64,000 nucleotides of DNA, taken from NCBI GenBank assembly GCA_021808195.1, contig JAKBCE010000003.1:143110-207109 (forward strand), in the 5' to 3' direction. How positions within the stretch are numbered: position 1 is the stretch's first letter; each line of letters begins with the position of its first letter. This document shows positions 8,843 through 19,554 of the stretch, piece by piece. The position numbers were made by a program, and so were the translations under genes. The notes under the pieces were generated by a model. The model ran no database searches. It was not told the origin of the DNA and worked only from the letters and a program-made list of their open reading frames with translations. Source of the stretch: Pseudomonadota bacterium (GTDB taxonomy: Bacteria > Pseudomonadota > Gammaproteobacteria > Steroidobacterales > Steroidobacteraceae).

Positions 8843-10607
8843 GCCGGCGCAGGAGGACGGCTCGAAGCGCGCCGAACTGCGGAACGAGCTGCTCACTCTG
8901 CACACCCGCATTCTGCTGCGCATGCCGCTATTTCAGGCGGCACTGATCGGCGCCATCGGTTGGATCGTCTTGCCGCACGTCGGCTGGCCGCTGTATTTCG
9001 CCTGGGCGGGGCTTGCCTTTGGGGCGGAGTGCGCCCGGGCGGTGAGCGCGTACTGGGCCCAGGGCAAACTCGCCGCAAGCCCACCGGCGTCCCTCCACAA
9101 ACTCTTCGTCGCGCTCGATGCGCTCGCCGGACTGGCAACCGGCCTGGCGGCCGTTCTGTTCATCCCGCACCTGCCGCTGCTCTCTGAGGCAATCCTGGAG
9201 ACGACGCTGTATGCCGTCGCGGGCGCCGGTGTCGCCGTCGCCGTGTCCTCCAAACGCCTGGTTGCCGCCTACTCCTCCGCGGTGTTGATCTGTGCCGCCA
9301 GTGCCTGGAGTGCTGCACATTCGCAGGCGGCGCTGTTGGTGGTTGCACTGACGGCTCTGTACTGGATCTTCCTCATCACCGTGTCGGCCGATAGCGAGCG
9401 GCTGCTGCGTCGCTCCATCGAGGTGCGCCACCAGCGCGACGAGGCACTGCGTCAGCTCGAACAGCGCAACCTGGAGATGCAGCAGGTTGCCGCTCGCGCC
9501 GAACATGCGGCGCTGACGCGCGCGCGGGTGCTCGCCGCCGTGAGTCACGATCTGCGCCAGCCGCTGCACGCCCTGTCCGCTTACAGCGCGCTGCTGCTCG
9601 CCAACCCGACCGCCGAGTCGCTGCAGGAGGCAGGCTATAACATCGACACGCTGGTGCGCTCTCTCGGGGAGATTCTCGGGGAGCTGTTCGACCTGTCGCG
9701 GCTGTCCACCGGCGGCTACCGCCTGCAGCACGAGCCGTTCTCGCTGGATCGGCTGATCGTGGGCGTATGCGCGGAGTTCGCGCACGTTGCCTCGACCAAG
9801 GGCCTCGCGCTCAACACCCGGATCGTACCTGTGCAAGTGATCGGCGATGCGAGCGCAGTAGGTCGAATCGTGCGCAATCTGCTCGACAACGCCCTGAAAT
9901 ATACCGAGCGGGGACAGGTCAGCGTGACGCTCGCACAGGTTGCGGGCGAGGCGCAACTGGAGGTGAGCGACACGGGCCGCGGCATTGCCGCCGATGAGCA
10001 TCAGCGCATCTTCGAGGAGTTCTACCGCATAGAGGACCGTGGTGAGGACAGCCCACAGGGTGTCGGTCTCGGCCTCTCGATCGTCAAGCATCTGTGCCAG
10101 CTGATGCATGCGCGCATCGAGTTGCGCTCGCAGCCCGGCGAGGGAACTCAGTTCACGGTAACCCTGCCCTCGGTGCACGCCGGCCCGAGCACCGCCGCCA
10201 TGCTGCGCTCGATCCAGCTCGGCCGCCAATCCTGGCAGGGCGCACGGGTATACGTGGTGGACGACGATGCGGCGGTACGTGCCAGCATGCGCGCGCTGCT
10301 GACCCTGTGGGGGTTTCAGGTGCACTGCGCCGCTGAGGCTGGCGAACTCAGCGCGCTCCTTGCCGAATGCGGCCGCCCCGCTCTGCTGCTCATCGATCTG
10401 CGGCTCCCCCACGGGCAGGATGGTGCGCTGGTCGCAGCGCAGGCGCGCGCCACTTACGGCACCTTCCCGATCTTAGTCGTCACGGGTGAAACCGCGGAGT
10501 CCTCGCTGCGTTCTGCTCACGAGCGTCAGCTGACCGTGTTGCAGAAGCCGGTACCGTTCGACACGCTGTATGCGGCCGTGAGCGACGCAATTCAGCCGCC
10601 ACGGTAA
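8835..10607 (+). CDS. Hybrid sensor histidine kinase
   Basis: A 590-residue inner-membrane kinase. The N-terminal part (about 35-185) has some six hydrophobic helices and no large periplasmic loop, so it may sense within the membrane. A coiled coil leads to a HisKA domain with the phospho-accepting His238 (VSHDLRQPLHALSAY), then a HATPase domain with N-box NLLDNALKYT, G1 DTGRGI and G2 GVGLGLSIV. A C-terminal receiver domain (about 470-585) carries Asp521 (LLIDLRLP). It overlaps the response-regulator gene by 8 bp. The layout resembles hybrid kinases that relay to, or compete with, a separate NarL-type regulator. The signal is unknown. Confidence 0.92.
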   Translation: MPEPAQEDGSKRAELRNELLTLHTRILLRMPLFQAALIGAIGWIVLPHVGWPLYFAWAGLAFGAECARAVSAYWAQGKLAASPPASLHKLFVALDALAGLATGLAAVLFIPHLPLLSEAILETTLYAVAGAGVAVAVSSKRLVAAYSSAVLICAASAWSAAHSQAALLVVALTALYWIFLITVSADSERLLRRSIEVRHQRDEALRQLEQRNLEMQQVAARAEHAALTRARVLAAVSHDLRQPLHALSAYSALLLANPTAESLQEAGYNIDTLVRSLGEILGELFDLSRLSTGGYRLQHEPFSLDRLIVGVCAEFAHVASTKGLALNTRIVPVQVIGDASAVGRIVRNLLDNALKYTERGQVSVTLAQVAGEAQLEVSDTGRGIAADEHQRIFEEFYRIEDRGEDSPQGVGLGLSIVKHLCQLMHARIELRSQPGEGTQFTVTLPSVHAGPSTAAMLRSIQLGRQSWQGARVYVVDDDAAVRASMRALLTLWGFQVHCAAEAGELSALLAECGRPALLLIDLRLPHGQDGALVAAQARATYGTFPILVVTGETAESSLRSAHERQLTVLQKPVPFDTLYAAVSDAIQPPR

Positions 10608-11130
10608 GCCCCTTCACTCCCGTCGGACGGCCCCTGGCCGCGCGAGCAGCCTACCGGAGTGGGAGCACCCGGACTGTTGGCGACGCTCGAGCATGACCCA
10701 GGGGGCGCACCGCCTCGGCTTATCCCCCAGCGCAATGCTGCCATGACATTTATGGCACCGTCCGAGGGTTGCCTGTGCTGAATTTTCCGACCACCTCAGC
10801 CTCGCCGCAGTGCTGCGCCTCGCAGCCGGCATGAGCCAACATCCTCGCTGCCTCTGCTGCACGCGCCAGCCCCTGGGCACCGCGTTTCATCGGCTGCACG
10901 CCGCGGCGAGCGTTTGGGACGCCCGCCTTCTCCAACCCAACGCGCCTGCTGCGAATACCGCCGGCCCGCGCTGCCATAGCTTCTGGTAATGCGCCCATCA
11001 AATAGGCGCATGCGCGCAGCCGAGAGCCTTCGCACAGAATCGCAGCGCCGAAGAGGTTATGAAGAGATCGTCGTGCGCGCGACTCGGTGCGCATTGACAA
11101 ACATCAATAATGGATACAAGGAGAAATCAA
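10608..11130. other. Gene-free stretch
   Basis: It lies between the kinase and the GloVer lipoprotein. Minus-strand frames at 10614-10880 and 10750-11100 show no family resemblance and no convincing ribosome-binding site. It probably holds the kinase terminator and the lipoprotein promoter. Confidence 0.4.
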
Positions 11131-12972
11131 ATGCGGAATGCATTGCGGCCGCGAATCGCCGCCAACTCGGTATTGTGCGCAGCCACGCTCGCCCTCGCCG
11201 CCTGCGGCGGCGGCTCGAGCAACAGCCCCGCGAGCACCAGCACGACGCCGACCGCGACGTACAGCATCTCCGCGAAGATCAGCGGATTGACCACCAATGG
11301 ATTGGCGCTCGATGTCAACGGCACGGATCTATCGATTGCAAGCGGCTCGACCTCCGATACCCTCGCGTCAAATCTCACCAACAACACCGCCTTCAGCATA
11401 TCGGTTGCCAGCCAGCCGCCGGGTGAGGCTTGTACCGTCGGCAACGGGTCTGGCACCATCACCTCGGCTGATGTCAGCAACGTTTCGGTGAGCTGCGGTT
11501 ACACGATCTCCGGAACCCTGTCCGGACTCGGCAGTGCGAGCGGGCTCACGCTGCTGCTCAACGGGGGCAACGCCACCAGCATCCCCGCCAATGCAACCAC
11601 ATTCCTGCTCAACGGAACTCTGCAAAGCGGCAGCAGCTACGAGGTCAGCGTCGGTGCCGACCCGTCCGGACTGCTGTGCATGCCCGCCAACGGCAGCGGC
11701 ACCATTGCCAGCGCGGGCATCAGCAATATCACGGTCAACTGCGGAGCACCGACCGAGAAGGTGCTCTACAGCTTCCAGAGCGCCCAGTCGAGCGCAGGTC
11801 TCTCCGATGGCGCTGGGCCTGCCGGCAGCCTCTCGCCGGCCGGCAATGGACTCTATTATGGCGTCACGTATCTCGGCGGGCAGCTCAATCCCGGTGGCAC
11901 GTCGGCCGATGGGACGCTCTTCGAATACAACTTCGCGACCAACGCCGAGACGATTCTGTACGAATTCTACACCGGCTCCGGCAACCCCAGTGATCTCGGT
12001 ATGCCGGCCGGCAGCCTGCTCGCGGCGAGCAACGGACTTTATTACGGGCTCGCTTCCGGCGGGCAATTCAATTCCGGTGTGATCTACCAATTCGACCCGC
12101 AATCAGGCGCAGTGAGCGTCGCGTACGCGTTCACGGGCGCCGCCGACGGGGCAAACCCGGAGAACGAACTGATACAGGCCAGCGACGGCAAGCTCTACGG
12201 CATCGCCACCGGGGGCGGAGCCTACGGCAATGGGGTGATCTTCAGCTTCGATCCGGCGAGCGGCCAGGAAGCCGCACTCTATTCCTTCCACGGCACGAGT
12301 GACGGCAGCCCCTCTCCCATGGGCCCCGGTGGCGGCCCGCTGCTGCAGGGCGCCGACGGCAATCTCTACGGCACGGTCGGGCTCGGCGGCAGCAGTGGCT
12401 GCAATTGCGGGGTGCTGTTCGAATACGACCTCACCACCCAAACCTATACCGTACTGCATGCCTTTACCGGCGGCACGGATGGCTCGTTTCCCCAGGGCAA
12501 TCTGGTTCAGGACTCGAGCGGCAATCTGTACGGCGAGACGACGAGCGGGGGCGATCCATCGTGCCTGCTCAGTGGCATGCAGCCAGGCTGCGGAACGATC
12601 TTCGAATACGACCCGAAGAGCGCGCAGGAGTCGATCGCACATGTGTTCGGATCCTCAGCGGGTGATGGCCTGTATCCGAACACCGGCATGATGCTCGCCA
12701 GCGACGGACAGTTCTACGGGTTGACCGGCAACGGCGGTTCGACGAGCAATCTCACCGCCGCCAACGCCGGATATGGCACGATCTTTCAGTTCAATCCGAG
12801 CACCGCTCAGGAAACCGTCCTGTACTCCTTCAGCGGCCCGCCGGATGGGGCGTTCTCGGAGGGTGAGGGCAATCTGGTGCAGATGCCGGATGGTAACTTC
12901 ATTGGACTGACGACCGGTGGCGGGTCCGGAGCCTCGCCGGTCGGAACCATATTCGAGCTGTATTTGAAATAA
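11131..12972 (+). CDS. GloVer-repeat lipoprotein
   Basis: About 613 residues. The ATG at 11131 is chosen because AGGAG lies 7 nt upstream; an ATG at 11110 lacks this. The signal peptide ends in the lipobox LAAC followed by GGGSS, so it is probably a lipid-anchored surface protein. Residues about 40-210 hold two Ig-like or bacterial-surface modules (ISGLTTNGLALDVNG; ISGTLSGLGSASGLTL). The rest is a series of about 50-residue repeats of the Gloeo_Verruco (GloVer) type, such as LYGTVGLGG, GVLFEYD and VLYSFSG, expected to form a beta-propeller. Function in this family is unknown. Confidence 0.85.
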   Translation: MRNALRPRIAANSVLCAATLALAACGGGSSNSPASTSTTPTATYSISAKISGLTTNGLALDVNGTDLSIASGSTSDTLASNLTNNTAFSISVASQPPGEACTVGNGSGTITSADVSNVSVSCGYTISGTLSGLGSASGLTLLLNGGNATSIPANATTFLLNGTLQSGSSYEVSVGADPSGLLCMPANGSGTIASAGISNITVNCGAPTEKVLYSFQSAQSSAGLSDGAGPAGSLSPAGNGLYYGVTYLGGQLNPGGTSADGTLFEYNFATNAETILYEFYTGSGNPSDLGMPAGSLLAASNGLYYGLASGGQFNSGVIYQFDPQSGAVSVAYAFTGAADGANPENELIQASDGKLYGIATGGGAYGNGVIFSFDPASGQEAALYSFHGTSDGSPSPMGPGGGPLLQGADGNLYGTVGLGGSSGCNCGVLFEYDLTTQTYTVLHAFTGGTDGSFPQGNLVQDSSGNLYGETTSGGDPSCLLSGMQPGCGTIFEYDPKSAQESIAHVFGSSAGDGLYPNTGMMLASDGQFYGLTGNGGSTSNLTAANAGYGTIFQFNPSTAQETVLYSFSGPPDGAFSEGEGNLVQMPDGNFIGLTTGGGSGASPVGTIFELYLK

Positions 12973-12983
12973 CCGCCCGCTTC

Positions 12984-13014
12984 ACACCCGGGTGTCACGC
13001 CGACACCCGGGTGT
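12984..13014 (+). terminator. 13-bp hairpin after the GloVer lipoprotein gene
   Basis: ACACCCGGGTGTC (12984-12996), loop ACGCC, GACACCCGGGTGT (13002-13014). The stem is perfect. Each arm also contains the self-complementary 12-mer ACACCCGGGTGT, so several alternative folds are possible. It begins 12 bp after the stop codon. No T-run follows, so it may act as a Rho-aided or mRNA-protecting structure. Confidence 0.6.
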
Positions 13015-13172
13015 CCTTGGTGCGCCGCGCGCACGATTCGTATCCACAATGACGGTGGTGACCTCGGCGGCCCCTCGCCAGACCCCCGGGGTGCCCCGCG
13101 CGTTCCGGGATTGCTAGACTGACGGCTGAAGGAAGCGGCCCATCCCCAGCCCCGACACGAGGAGTCCGTTCG

Positions 13173-14363
13173 ATGAGCAATGTAGCGATCCTCGTCGCCT
13201 CGCTGTTCCTGCTGATTGCCTTTGCGGTGGAGCGGCTCGATCGGGCCTCCGGGCTGCCCTCGGTGATCGTGATGATCACGCTCGGCCTGATCGCACGACC
13301 GGCGCTCGATGCGCTCGGCGTACTGGTCAGCGGCATCAGCGCGCTGATGCCGGTCGCCGGTGCGGTCGCCCTGGTGCTGATCGTGCTCGAGGGCGCGCTC
13401 GACATCGAGCTGAAGCGCGAGCGGCTGCGCCTCGCCCTGACCGCTTTCGCGCTCGCAGCCGGCGCACTGCTCGTCTACGGAGCGGTGTTCGCCGCGATCG
13501 CCGTGCGGCTGCTGTCACTGACATACCTGCAGGGGGCGATCCTCGCCACCCCGTTCGCACTCAGCAGCAGCTCCATCGCCATACCGGGCAGTCGCCGGCT
13601 TGCGGCCCAGGCGCGCGAGTTCATCGTGTATGAGAGCTCCGTGTCCGACATTCTCGGGGTGCTGGTATTCTTCGCGCTGGTGCACTCCAACGCCAGCGCA
13701 AGCGGCTTTCTGACCGCCCTCGCCGGCGGCGGCGTGCTGTCGCTGCTGTTGGCGCTGGTGTGCTCCGTGGCGCTGGTGTTCATCTCCACCCGCGCCACCG
13801 CACACGTGCGCTACGTGCCGCTGCTCGCCGGTCTGTTCGCGCTGTATGCGGCCGGGGAATTGATGCACCTCTCGCCGCTGATCATGGTGCTGCTGTTTGG
13901 GCTGATGCTGAACAACCGCGGCGTGTTGGCGCGCGTGCCGGGGCTGGCGAGCGTGGCGGGGAGGATCTCACCGCAGACGATCGGTGAGTTCAAGGTGCTG
14001 GTGCAGGAGCTGACTTTCGCGGTCCGCGGCTTCTTTTTCTTCCTCCTCGGCTACGCCACCCATCTCGCCGACTTCGGCTCGATGCGTGCTTGGGCCGCCG
14101 CAGCGCTCATTCTGGTGGTCATTTATGGCGCACGCTTCCTGATGCTGCGTCCGCTCGGCCGCGCCCTCGCCACTTCGATGACCTGGGTGGCCCCGCGCGG
14201 CCTGATCACAGTCGTGCTCTATCTCGATGCACGTGGAGTTCTTGCCGTACCGACGTATCTCGACGGCACCGTCCTGCTCGTGGTCTTTCTCTCCGCCGCC
14301 GTGCTGGCGCTAGCGCGCGAGCCGCGCGCATCCGCGCAGCCCGTAGCGCCTGCCGACCCCTGA
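13173..14363 (+). CDS. Cation:proton antiporter (CPA family)
   Basis: A 396-residue polytopic inner-membrane protein with about 11-12 hydrophobic helices and GAGGAG before the start. The sequence follows the Na+/H+ exchanger fold of monovalent CPA antiporters: an early helix ending in GLIARP, the LEGALDIELKRERLRLAL segment where the domains meet, the unwound-helix region ATPFALSSSSIAIPGSR, and the ion-binding region ESSVSDILGVLVFF with its acidic residues. The C-terminus lacks a TrkA or CBS regulatory domain. Likely role: sodium or potassium/proton exchange for pH and salt homeostasis. Ion specificity cannot be read from the sequence. Confidence 0.85.
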   Translation: MSNVAILVASLFLLIAFAVERLDRASGLPSVIVMITLGLIARPALDALGVLVSGISALMPVAGAVALVLIVLEGALDIELKRERLRLALTAFALAAGALLVYGAVFAAIAVRLLSLTYLQGAILATPFALSSSSIAIPGSRRLAAQAREFIVYESSVSDILGVLVFFALVHSNASASGFLTALAGGGVLSLLLALVCSVALVFISTRATAHVRYVPLLAGLFALYAAGELMHLSPLIMVLLFGLMLNNRGVLARVPGLASVAGRISPQTIGEFKVLVQELTFAVRGFFFFLLGYATHLADFGSMRAWAAAALILVVIYGARFLMLRPLGRALATSMTWVAPRGLITVVLYLDARGVLAVPTYLDGTVLLVVFLSAAVLALAREPRASAQPVAPADP

Positions 14364-14392
14364 GCAAGACACGCGCCGCGGCGGCGCGCGAC

Positions 14393-14683
14393 TCAGCCCT
14401 CCTCGTCGCTTGACTCGGGCGCAGCGTGCGTCGCCAGCTCAGTCAGTTCCTCTTCGCTCACCGGTGGGGTGGCCAGACACTGCCGCGCACGCGCCAGCCA
14501 CTGCGGCGGCACCTGAACCTCGGCATTCTGCTCGAGCCCCGGAATGGGACTCAGGGTGCTGACCCGCGCCGGAATGCCCTCGACCTGCAGCCGGCCGAGC
14601 AGCACCTGAGCGCTGATCCCATCCGGACACGCCTCGAGCAGCACCCAGGGCTCGGTCTCGCTCGGCGGTACACCGCGACTCAT
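14393..14683 (-). CDS. DUF2007-like small protein
   Basis: A 96-residue soluble protein. Its ATG overlaps the stop of the upstream S9 peptidase by 4 bp (ATGA), so it is co-translated. The pattern WVLLEACPDGISAQVLLGRL, then VEGIPARV and, later, VPPQWLARARQCL matches the DUF2007 'putative signal transducing protein' family, a small ferredoxin-like fold. The tail is acidic (ends SSDEEG). Its function is unknown; the tight coupling suggests it acts with, or is expressed along with, the peptidase. Confidence 0.75.
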   Translation of the reverse strand: MSRGVPPSETEPWVLLEACPDGISAQVLLGRLQVEGIPARVSTLSPIPGLEQNAEVQVPPQWLARARQCLATPPVSEEELTELATHAAPESSDEEG

Positions 14684-16716
14684 CGTTCGGACTCCTGCGG
14701 GCCGCCGAGATAGCGCACGACCCAGCGCAGCATGGCACGGTAGAAGAGTTCGCGGTGCACCGGATCCTGTGGGGTGTGATACGCCCCGGGGATCCCGATG
14801 AACCGCACCGGCACGTGCCGGCTCGCAAGCGCATGATACAGCGCAAACGACTCGGTGATCGGCACCGTGACATCGTCGGTGCCGGAGAGGATCAGGGTCG
14901 GTGTGCTGATGTCGGCGGCATAGGTGATCGGCGAGCCGCTGCGGTACAACGCCGCGGCGCGGCGACTCCAGGGACTGCCACCGAGGGAATCGCGCGTCCA
15001 GGCGAGATTGCCGGCCCCGGACAGCTCGTACTCCTCGGTCCAGTCGGTCACCCCGTCGGCCACCACCGCACACCGCCAGAAGTGCTGATGACCGATGAGC
15101 CAGCTCGTCATGTAGCCGCCGTAGGAGTGTCCCACCGCCGCGATACGGGTTCGCTCGAGGATGCCGAGGGATTCGAGCATGTCGAGGCCGGCCATGATGT
15201 CCCGATCGGGACCGGCACCCGGATCAGCAAATATGGCGTGCTCATGGGCGTTGCCCAAATTGTCGCTGCCGCGATAATTGGGCTCGAACACCAGATAACC
15301 CCGTGCCGCGAACAACAGGCGCAGCGGCCCGATCTCATCGGCGTCGAAGTGCTCGACCGAGGCGGCCTCGGGCCCGCCGTGACTGAACAGCACGAGCGGA
15401 TAGCGCCGGCCCGCGACGTAATCGTTCGGGTAGGTGAGGATCCCATCGCTGCGCTGACCGCCGGGCGTGCGCCAGCGCACCTCGACGCTCACCGGATACA
15501 CATACTGCTCGAAGCGGCCGTTGAGATGCGTCAACGGAACGGGGGTGCCATCGAGACTGCGCAGCAGGTACAGCTCCGGGGCGCGAGTGCTGCTGTCGGC
15601 GACCACGGCGAGCGCCCCGCGGGGCGAGACGGAAGCGCGCATCGCCTGCAGAGTGCCGAGCCGCACGGCGTAGCCCGGCGCCGCGAGCGGCTGCACGAAC
15701 AGCCGGCTGCCGATGCGATCATCGGCGATGCCGATCAGCCCCACGCCACCGGGCAGCCAGGCAAAACCAGCGCGGATGTTGCGGCCGAGGGCAGCGCTCA
15801 CATCGTGCGCCGCGCCCTCAGGCGAGCCGACATACCAGTCCATCACACTGACCGGTCCGGGCCCCTGCGGATACAGGTAGGCGAGCGCATCGCCGCTCGG
15901 GGCGAAGCGCGGGGCGTACTCGTAGCTGCGGTGCGCGCCGATGCGCCGGGTGAGGCCGCTTGCGACGTTGACCACGACCACGCTGGTGCGATCGCTGTCA
16001 CCGTCGTGCGCATCGGCCTGGCGCGTGTAGGCAATCCACTGTCCGTCGGCTGACCAGGACGGGGCAGTGATCCCGCCGCCGAAGGGCGGTGCGGTCTCGA
16101 GCACGCCGCCGGGGCCGTGCGTGAGCTGACGCGCCGGGCCGCCGCTCAGCGGTTGCAGCCAGATCTCGGCCGGCACCGGCGGATGATCGATGAGGTAATC
16201 ATCGTCGGCGATGCGAAACAGATCATGGTGAGTCTGGCGCTGTAGCCGGCTGAGCCGGGAGTGCTCCGGCGTCACATAGGCGAGTGTGCGGGCATCGGGA
16301 CTGAAGGCGAATTGCTCGACGCCTCGCGGCGCGGCGGTCAGTGCCTGTAGCGTGCCGCCCCCGGGCCGCACTTGATACACCTGCGGCGCCTGCGTGCCGA
16401 CCTGTGCGATGAAGGCGATGCGCCGACCATCGGGGGACCAGCGCACCTGCGTCAGCTGCTGCAGGCCACGCGCCAGCGTGCGCATCCGACCGTCCTGCAC
16501 GCTCAGCAACCGCAGTGTCCCCGCCCAGCGATCGTGCGCGAAATCCGCCCGGAGGGTACGAACGGCGATGCGTCCCCCGTGGGGCGAGAAGTGCGGCGTC
16601 CCGAAATGCACCAGCGGGCGCAGAGCCCGCAAGGTCAGCGTGGCGGCATGCACCGGCAGGCCGCTCGCGCCGAGCATGGCCAAAACCCATGCGGACCGCG
16701 CCATACGCAGATTCAT
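14680..16716 (-). CDS. S9-family serine peptidase
   Basis: A protein of about 678 residues. The ATG at 16716 is chosen because AAGGAGAG precedes it and a signal peptide follows (ending VHAA). The N-terminal two-thirds is a beta-propeller of WD40-like/TolB-like blades (repeated FSPDARTLAYV, WSADGQWIAYTR). The C-terminal alpha/beta-hydrolase domain has the nucleophile Ser531 in GHSYGG, an Asp in SGTDDVTVP and a His in GAYHTP. This is the prolyl oligopeptidase/acylaminoacyl-peptidase family. It is likely periplasmic and cleaves short peptides, with the propeller limiting substrate size. Confidence 0.9.
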   Translation of the reverse strand: MNLRMARSAWVLAMLGASGLPVHAATLTLRALRPLVHFGTPHFSPHGGRIAVRTLRADFAHDRWAGTLRLLSVQDGRMRTLARGLQQLTQVRWSPDGRRIAFIAQVGTQAPQVYQVRPGGGTLQALTAAPRGVEQFAFSPDARTLAYVTPEHSRLSRLQRQTHHDLFRIADDDYLIDHPPVPAEIWLQPLSGGPARQLTHGPGGVLETAPPFGGGITAPSWSADGQWIAYTRQADAHDGDSDRTSVVVVNVASGLTRRIGAHRSYEYAPRFAPSGDALAYLYPQGPGPVSVMDWYVGSPEGAAHDVSAALGRNIRAGFAWLPGGVGLIGIADDRIGSRLFVQPLAAPGYAVRLGTLQAMRASVSPRGALAVVADSSTRAPELYLLRSLDGTPVPLTHLNGRFEQYVYPVSVEVRWRTPGGQRSDGILTYPNDYVAGRRYPLVLFSHGGPEAASVEHFDADEIGPLRLLFAARGYLVFEPNYRGSDNLGNAHEHAIFADPGAGPDRDIMAGLDMLESLGILERTRIAAVGHSYGGYMTSWLIGHQHFWRCAVVADGVTDWTEEYELSGAGNLAWTRDSLGGSPWSRRAAALYRSGSPITYAADISTPTLILSGTDDVTVPITESFALYHALASRHVPVRFIGIPGAYHTPQDPVHRELFYRAMLRWVVRYLGGPQESER

Positions 16717-16937
16717 CGGCTCTCCTTCGCGGGCAGCAGCGCACCCGATCGGCCATTCTGGCACGGTTCAGCCGCAGCGCGTCCGCTCGCCACCGCTGCG
16801 CAGAGCCGCCCATCCCGCGCTGCGAGCCCGGGTCTGGCCAAACGACCCTCGCCGCCCTACCCTTTAGAGAGACTGATTTTGCGCCGCCGCGCTGCGATCC
16901 TGTACGCCGCGCCGCGCGCCCTGGTTCAACCGGATAA

Positions 16938-17948
<1,011 letters not shown>

Positions 17949-18058
17949 GCCGACCGCATGGGACACGTGCCATGGTCCGTATCCTAACCCCGAGCGCTCG
18001 AGCGGCGTGCCCGACACCCGCCGCACGCGCAGCCTGATTGTTCAAGGAGTCTCACTCG

Positions 18059-19114
18059 ATGTACAAGGCCAGAGCCTTCGCGGCGGCAAGCGCCACCGCC
18101 CCCCTCGCTCCGCACACGATCGAGCGGCGTGAGCCGACCCCACACGATGTGCGCATCGAAATCCTCTTCTGCGGCGTCTGCCACTCGGATCTGCACCTGG
18201 TGCGTGATGAGTGGCACTCGGCCATGCCGGCGACCTATCCGCTGGTGCCCGGCCACGAGATCATCGGGCGCGTCACCGCGGTGGGCTCGGCCGTCAAGGG
18301 CTTCAAGCACGGCGATCGGGTCGGCGTCGGCTGTCAGGTCGACTCCGATGGCACCTGCCCCGACTGCCGCGCCGGACACGAGCAGCTCTGCGCGAACGTG
18401 GTGCTCACCTACAACGCGCCCGACCGGCACACCGGCAAAGTCACCTACGGCGGCTACTCCGAGAGCATCGTCGTCGATGAGCGCTTCGTGCTGCGCATCC
18501 CGGAGAACCTCGATCCGGCGGGCGCTGCGCCCCTGCTGTGCGCCGGCATCACCACCTACGCCCCGCTGCGCCGCCGGCACGTGGGCCCCGGCACCAAAGT
18601 CGGCATCGTCGGGCTCGGCGGCCTCGGTCACATGGGCGTGAAGCTCGCGCACGCCATGGGGGCGAACGTGCACGTGCTCACCACCTCGCCCGGCAAGCGC
18701 GAGGACGCGCGCCGGCTCGGCGCCGATGCGGTCATCGTCACCGGCGATCCGGAGCAGATGCGCCAGCACGCCGGCAGCTTCGATTTCATTCTCGATACGG
18801 TCTCCGCGGCGCACGATCTGAGCGCCTACCTCAATCTGCTGCGCCACGAAGGCCACCTGACTCTGGTCGGGGCACCAGAGAAGCCCTTCGAGATCCCGGC
18901 CTTTGCGCTGCTCGCCGGTCAACGCAGCATTTCCGGGTCGGTCACCGGAGGGGTGCGCGAGACGCAGGAGATGCTCGATTTCTGTGGCGAGCACCACATC
19001 ACCGCCGACATCGAGCTGATCCCCATTCAGCGGATCAACGAGGCGTATGAGCGGGTAGTCAAAGCCGACGTGAAATACCGTTTCGTCATCGACATGGCCT
19101 CCCTGAAAAGCTGA
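18059..19114 (+). CDS. Zinc-dependent alcohol dehydrogenase, CAD/YahK type
   Basis: 351 residues. The ATG at 18059 has AAGGAG 9 nt upstream. It is a medium-chain dehydrogenase of the cinnamyl-alcohol-dehydrogenase/AdhC group: catalytic zinc ligands in CGVCHSDLH and GHEIIG, and a Rossmann motif GLGGLGHMGVK. The structural-zinc loop is unusual. Where relatives have a first Cys (VDSC), this protein has Asp97 (VDSDG), leaving Cys101, Cys104 and Cys112. The family reduces aldehydes to alcohols with NADPH. It is co-oriented with the aldo/keto reductase and 23 bp ahead of a DUF302 gene. Confidence 0.92.
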   Translation: MYKARAFAAASATAPLAPHTIERREPTPHDVRIEILFCGVCHSDLHLVRDEWHSAMPATYPLVPGHEIIGRVTAVGSAVKGFKHGDRVGVGCQVDSDGTCPDCRAGHEQLCANVVLTYNAPDRHTGKVTYGGYSESIVVDERFVLRIPENLDPAGAAPLLCAGITTYAPLRRRHVGPGTKVGIVGLGGLGHMGVKLAHAMGANVHVLTTSPGKREDARRLGADAVIVTGDPEQMRQHAGSFDFILDTVSAAHDLSAYLNLLRHEGHLTLVGAPEKPFEIPAFALLAGQRSISGSVTGGVRETQEMLDFCGEHHITADIELIPIQRINEAYERVVKADVKYRFVIDMASLKS

Positions 19115-19137
19115 GGCAGGCGGGCCCGGAGCAGACC

Positions 19138-19530
19138 ATGAGCTACTACATCGCCAAGACCGTCAACCAGGACTTCGATGCGACCGTGAGTGAGGTCACA
19201 GCGCGGCTGAAGGAGCACGGGTTCGGCGTGCTCACCGACATCGACGTGCAGGCCACGCTGAAGGCAAAAATCGGGGCCGACACCCCGAAGTACCGCATTC
19301 TCGGGGCCTGCAATCCGCGCTTCGCGCACCAGGCGCTGCAGCTCGAGACGCACCTCGGGGTGCTGCTGCCGTGCAACGTCATCGTGCGCGAGACGAGCGA
19401 TCGCCAGGTTGAAGTGGCGAGCATCGACCCGGTGGCCTCGCTCGAGCGGGCCGGCAACGAGGCGCTGCGCGGGCTCGCCGAGACGGTCCGCAAGGATCTG
19501 ACCGCGGTGATCGAGTCGCTCGGCCGCTGA
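19138..19530 (+). CDS. DUF302-domain protein
   Basis: 130 residues, almost entirely one DUF302 domain: an N-terminal strand (YYIAKTVNQDFD), the helix VTARLKEHGFGVLTDIDV, and the conserved segment YRILGACNPRFAHQAL, followed by GVLLPCNVIVRE. No signal peptide is seen. GGAG precedes the start. The family is small, dimeric and of unknown biochemical role, often found near redox or stress genes. Here it follows two oxidoreductases with a 23-bp gap and is probably in their operon. Confidence 0.9.
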   Translation: MSYYIAKTVNQDFDATVSEVTARLKEHGFGVLTDIDVQATLKAKIGADTPKYRILGACNPRFAHQALQLETHLGVLLPCNVIVRETSDRQVEVASIDPVASLERAGNEALRGLAETVRKDLTAVIESLGR

Positions 19531-19554
19531 GGCCGCGGCGCGTTCAATGCACCG

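Noticed and set aside
10614..10880. A minus frame containing CHKCH, a heme c-like motif
   Set aside because: There is a single motif in an 88-codon, Arg-rich frame with no signal peptide or ribosome-binding site; chance is more likely.
10750..11100. A 116-codon minus frame upstream of the GloVer lipoprotein gene
   Set aside because: It has no family resemblance, an ambiguous start, and overlaps the likely promoter of the lipoprotein gene.
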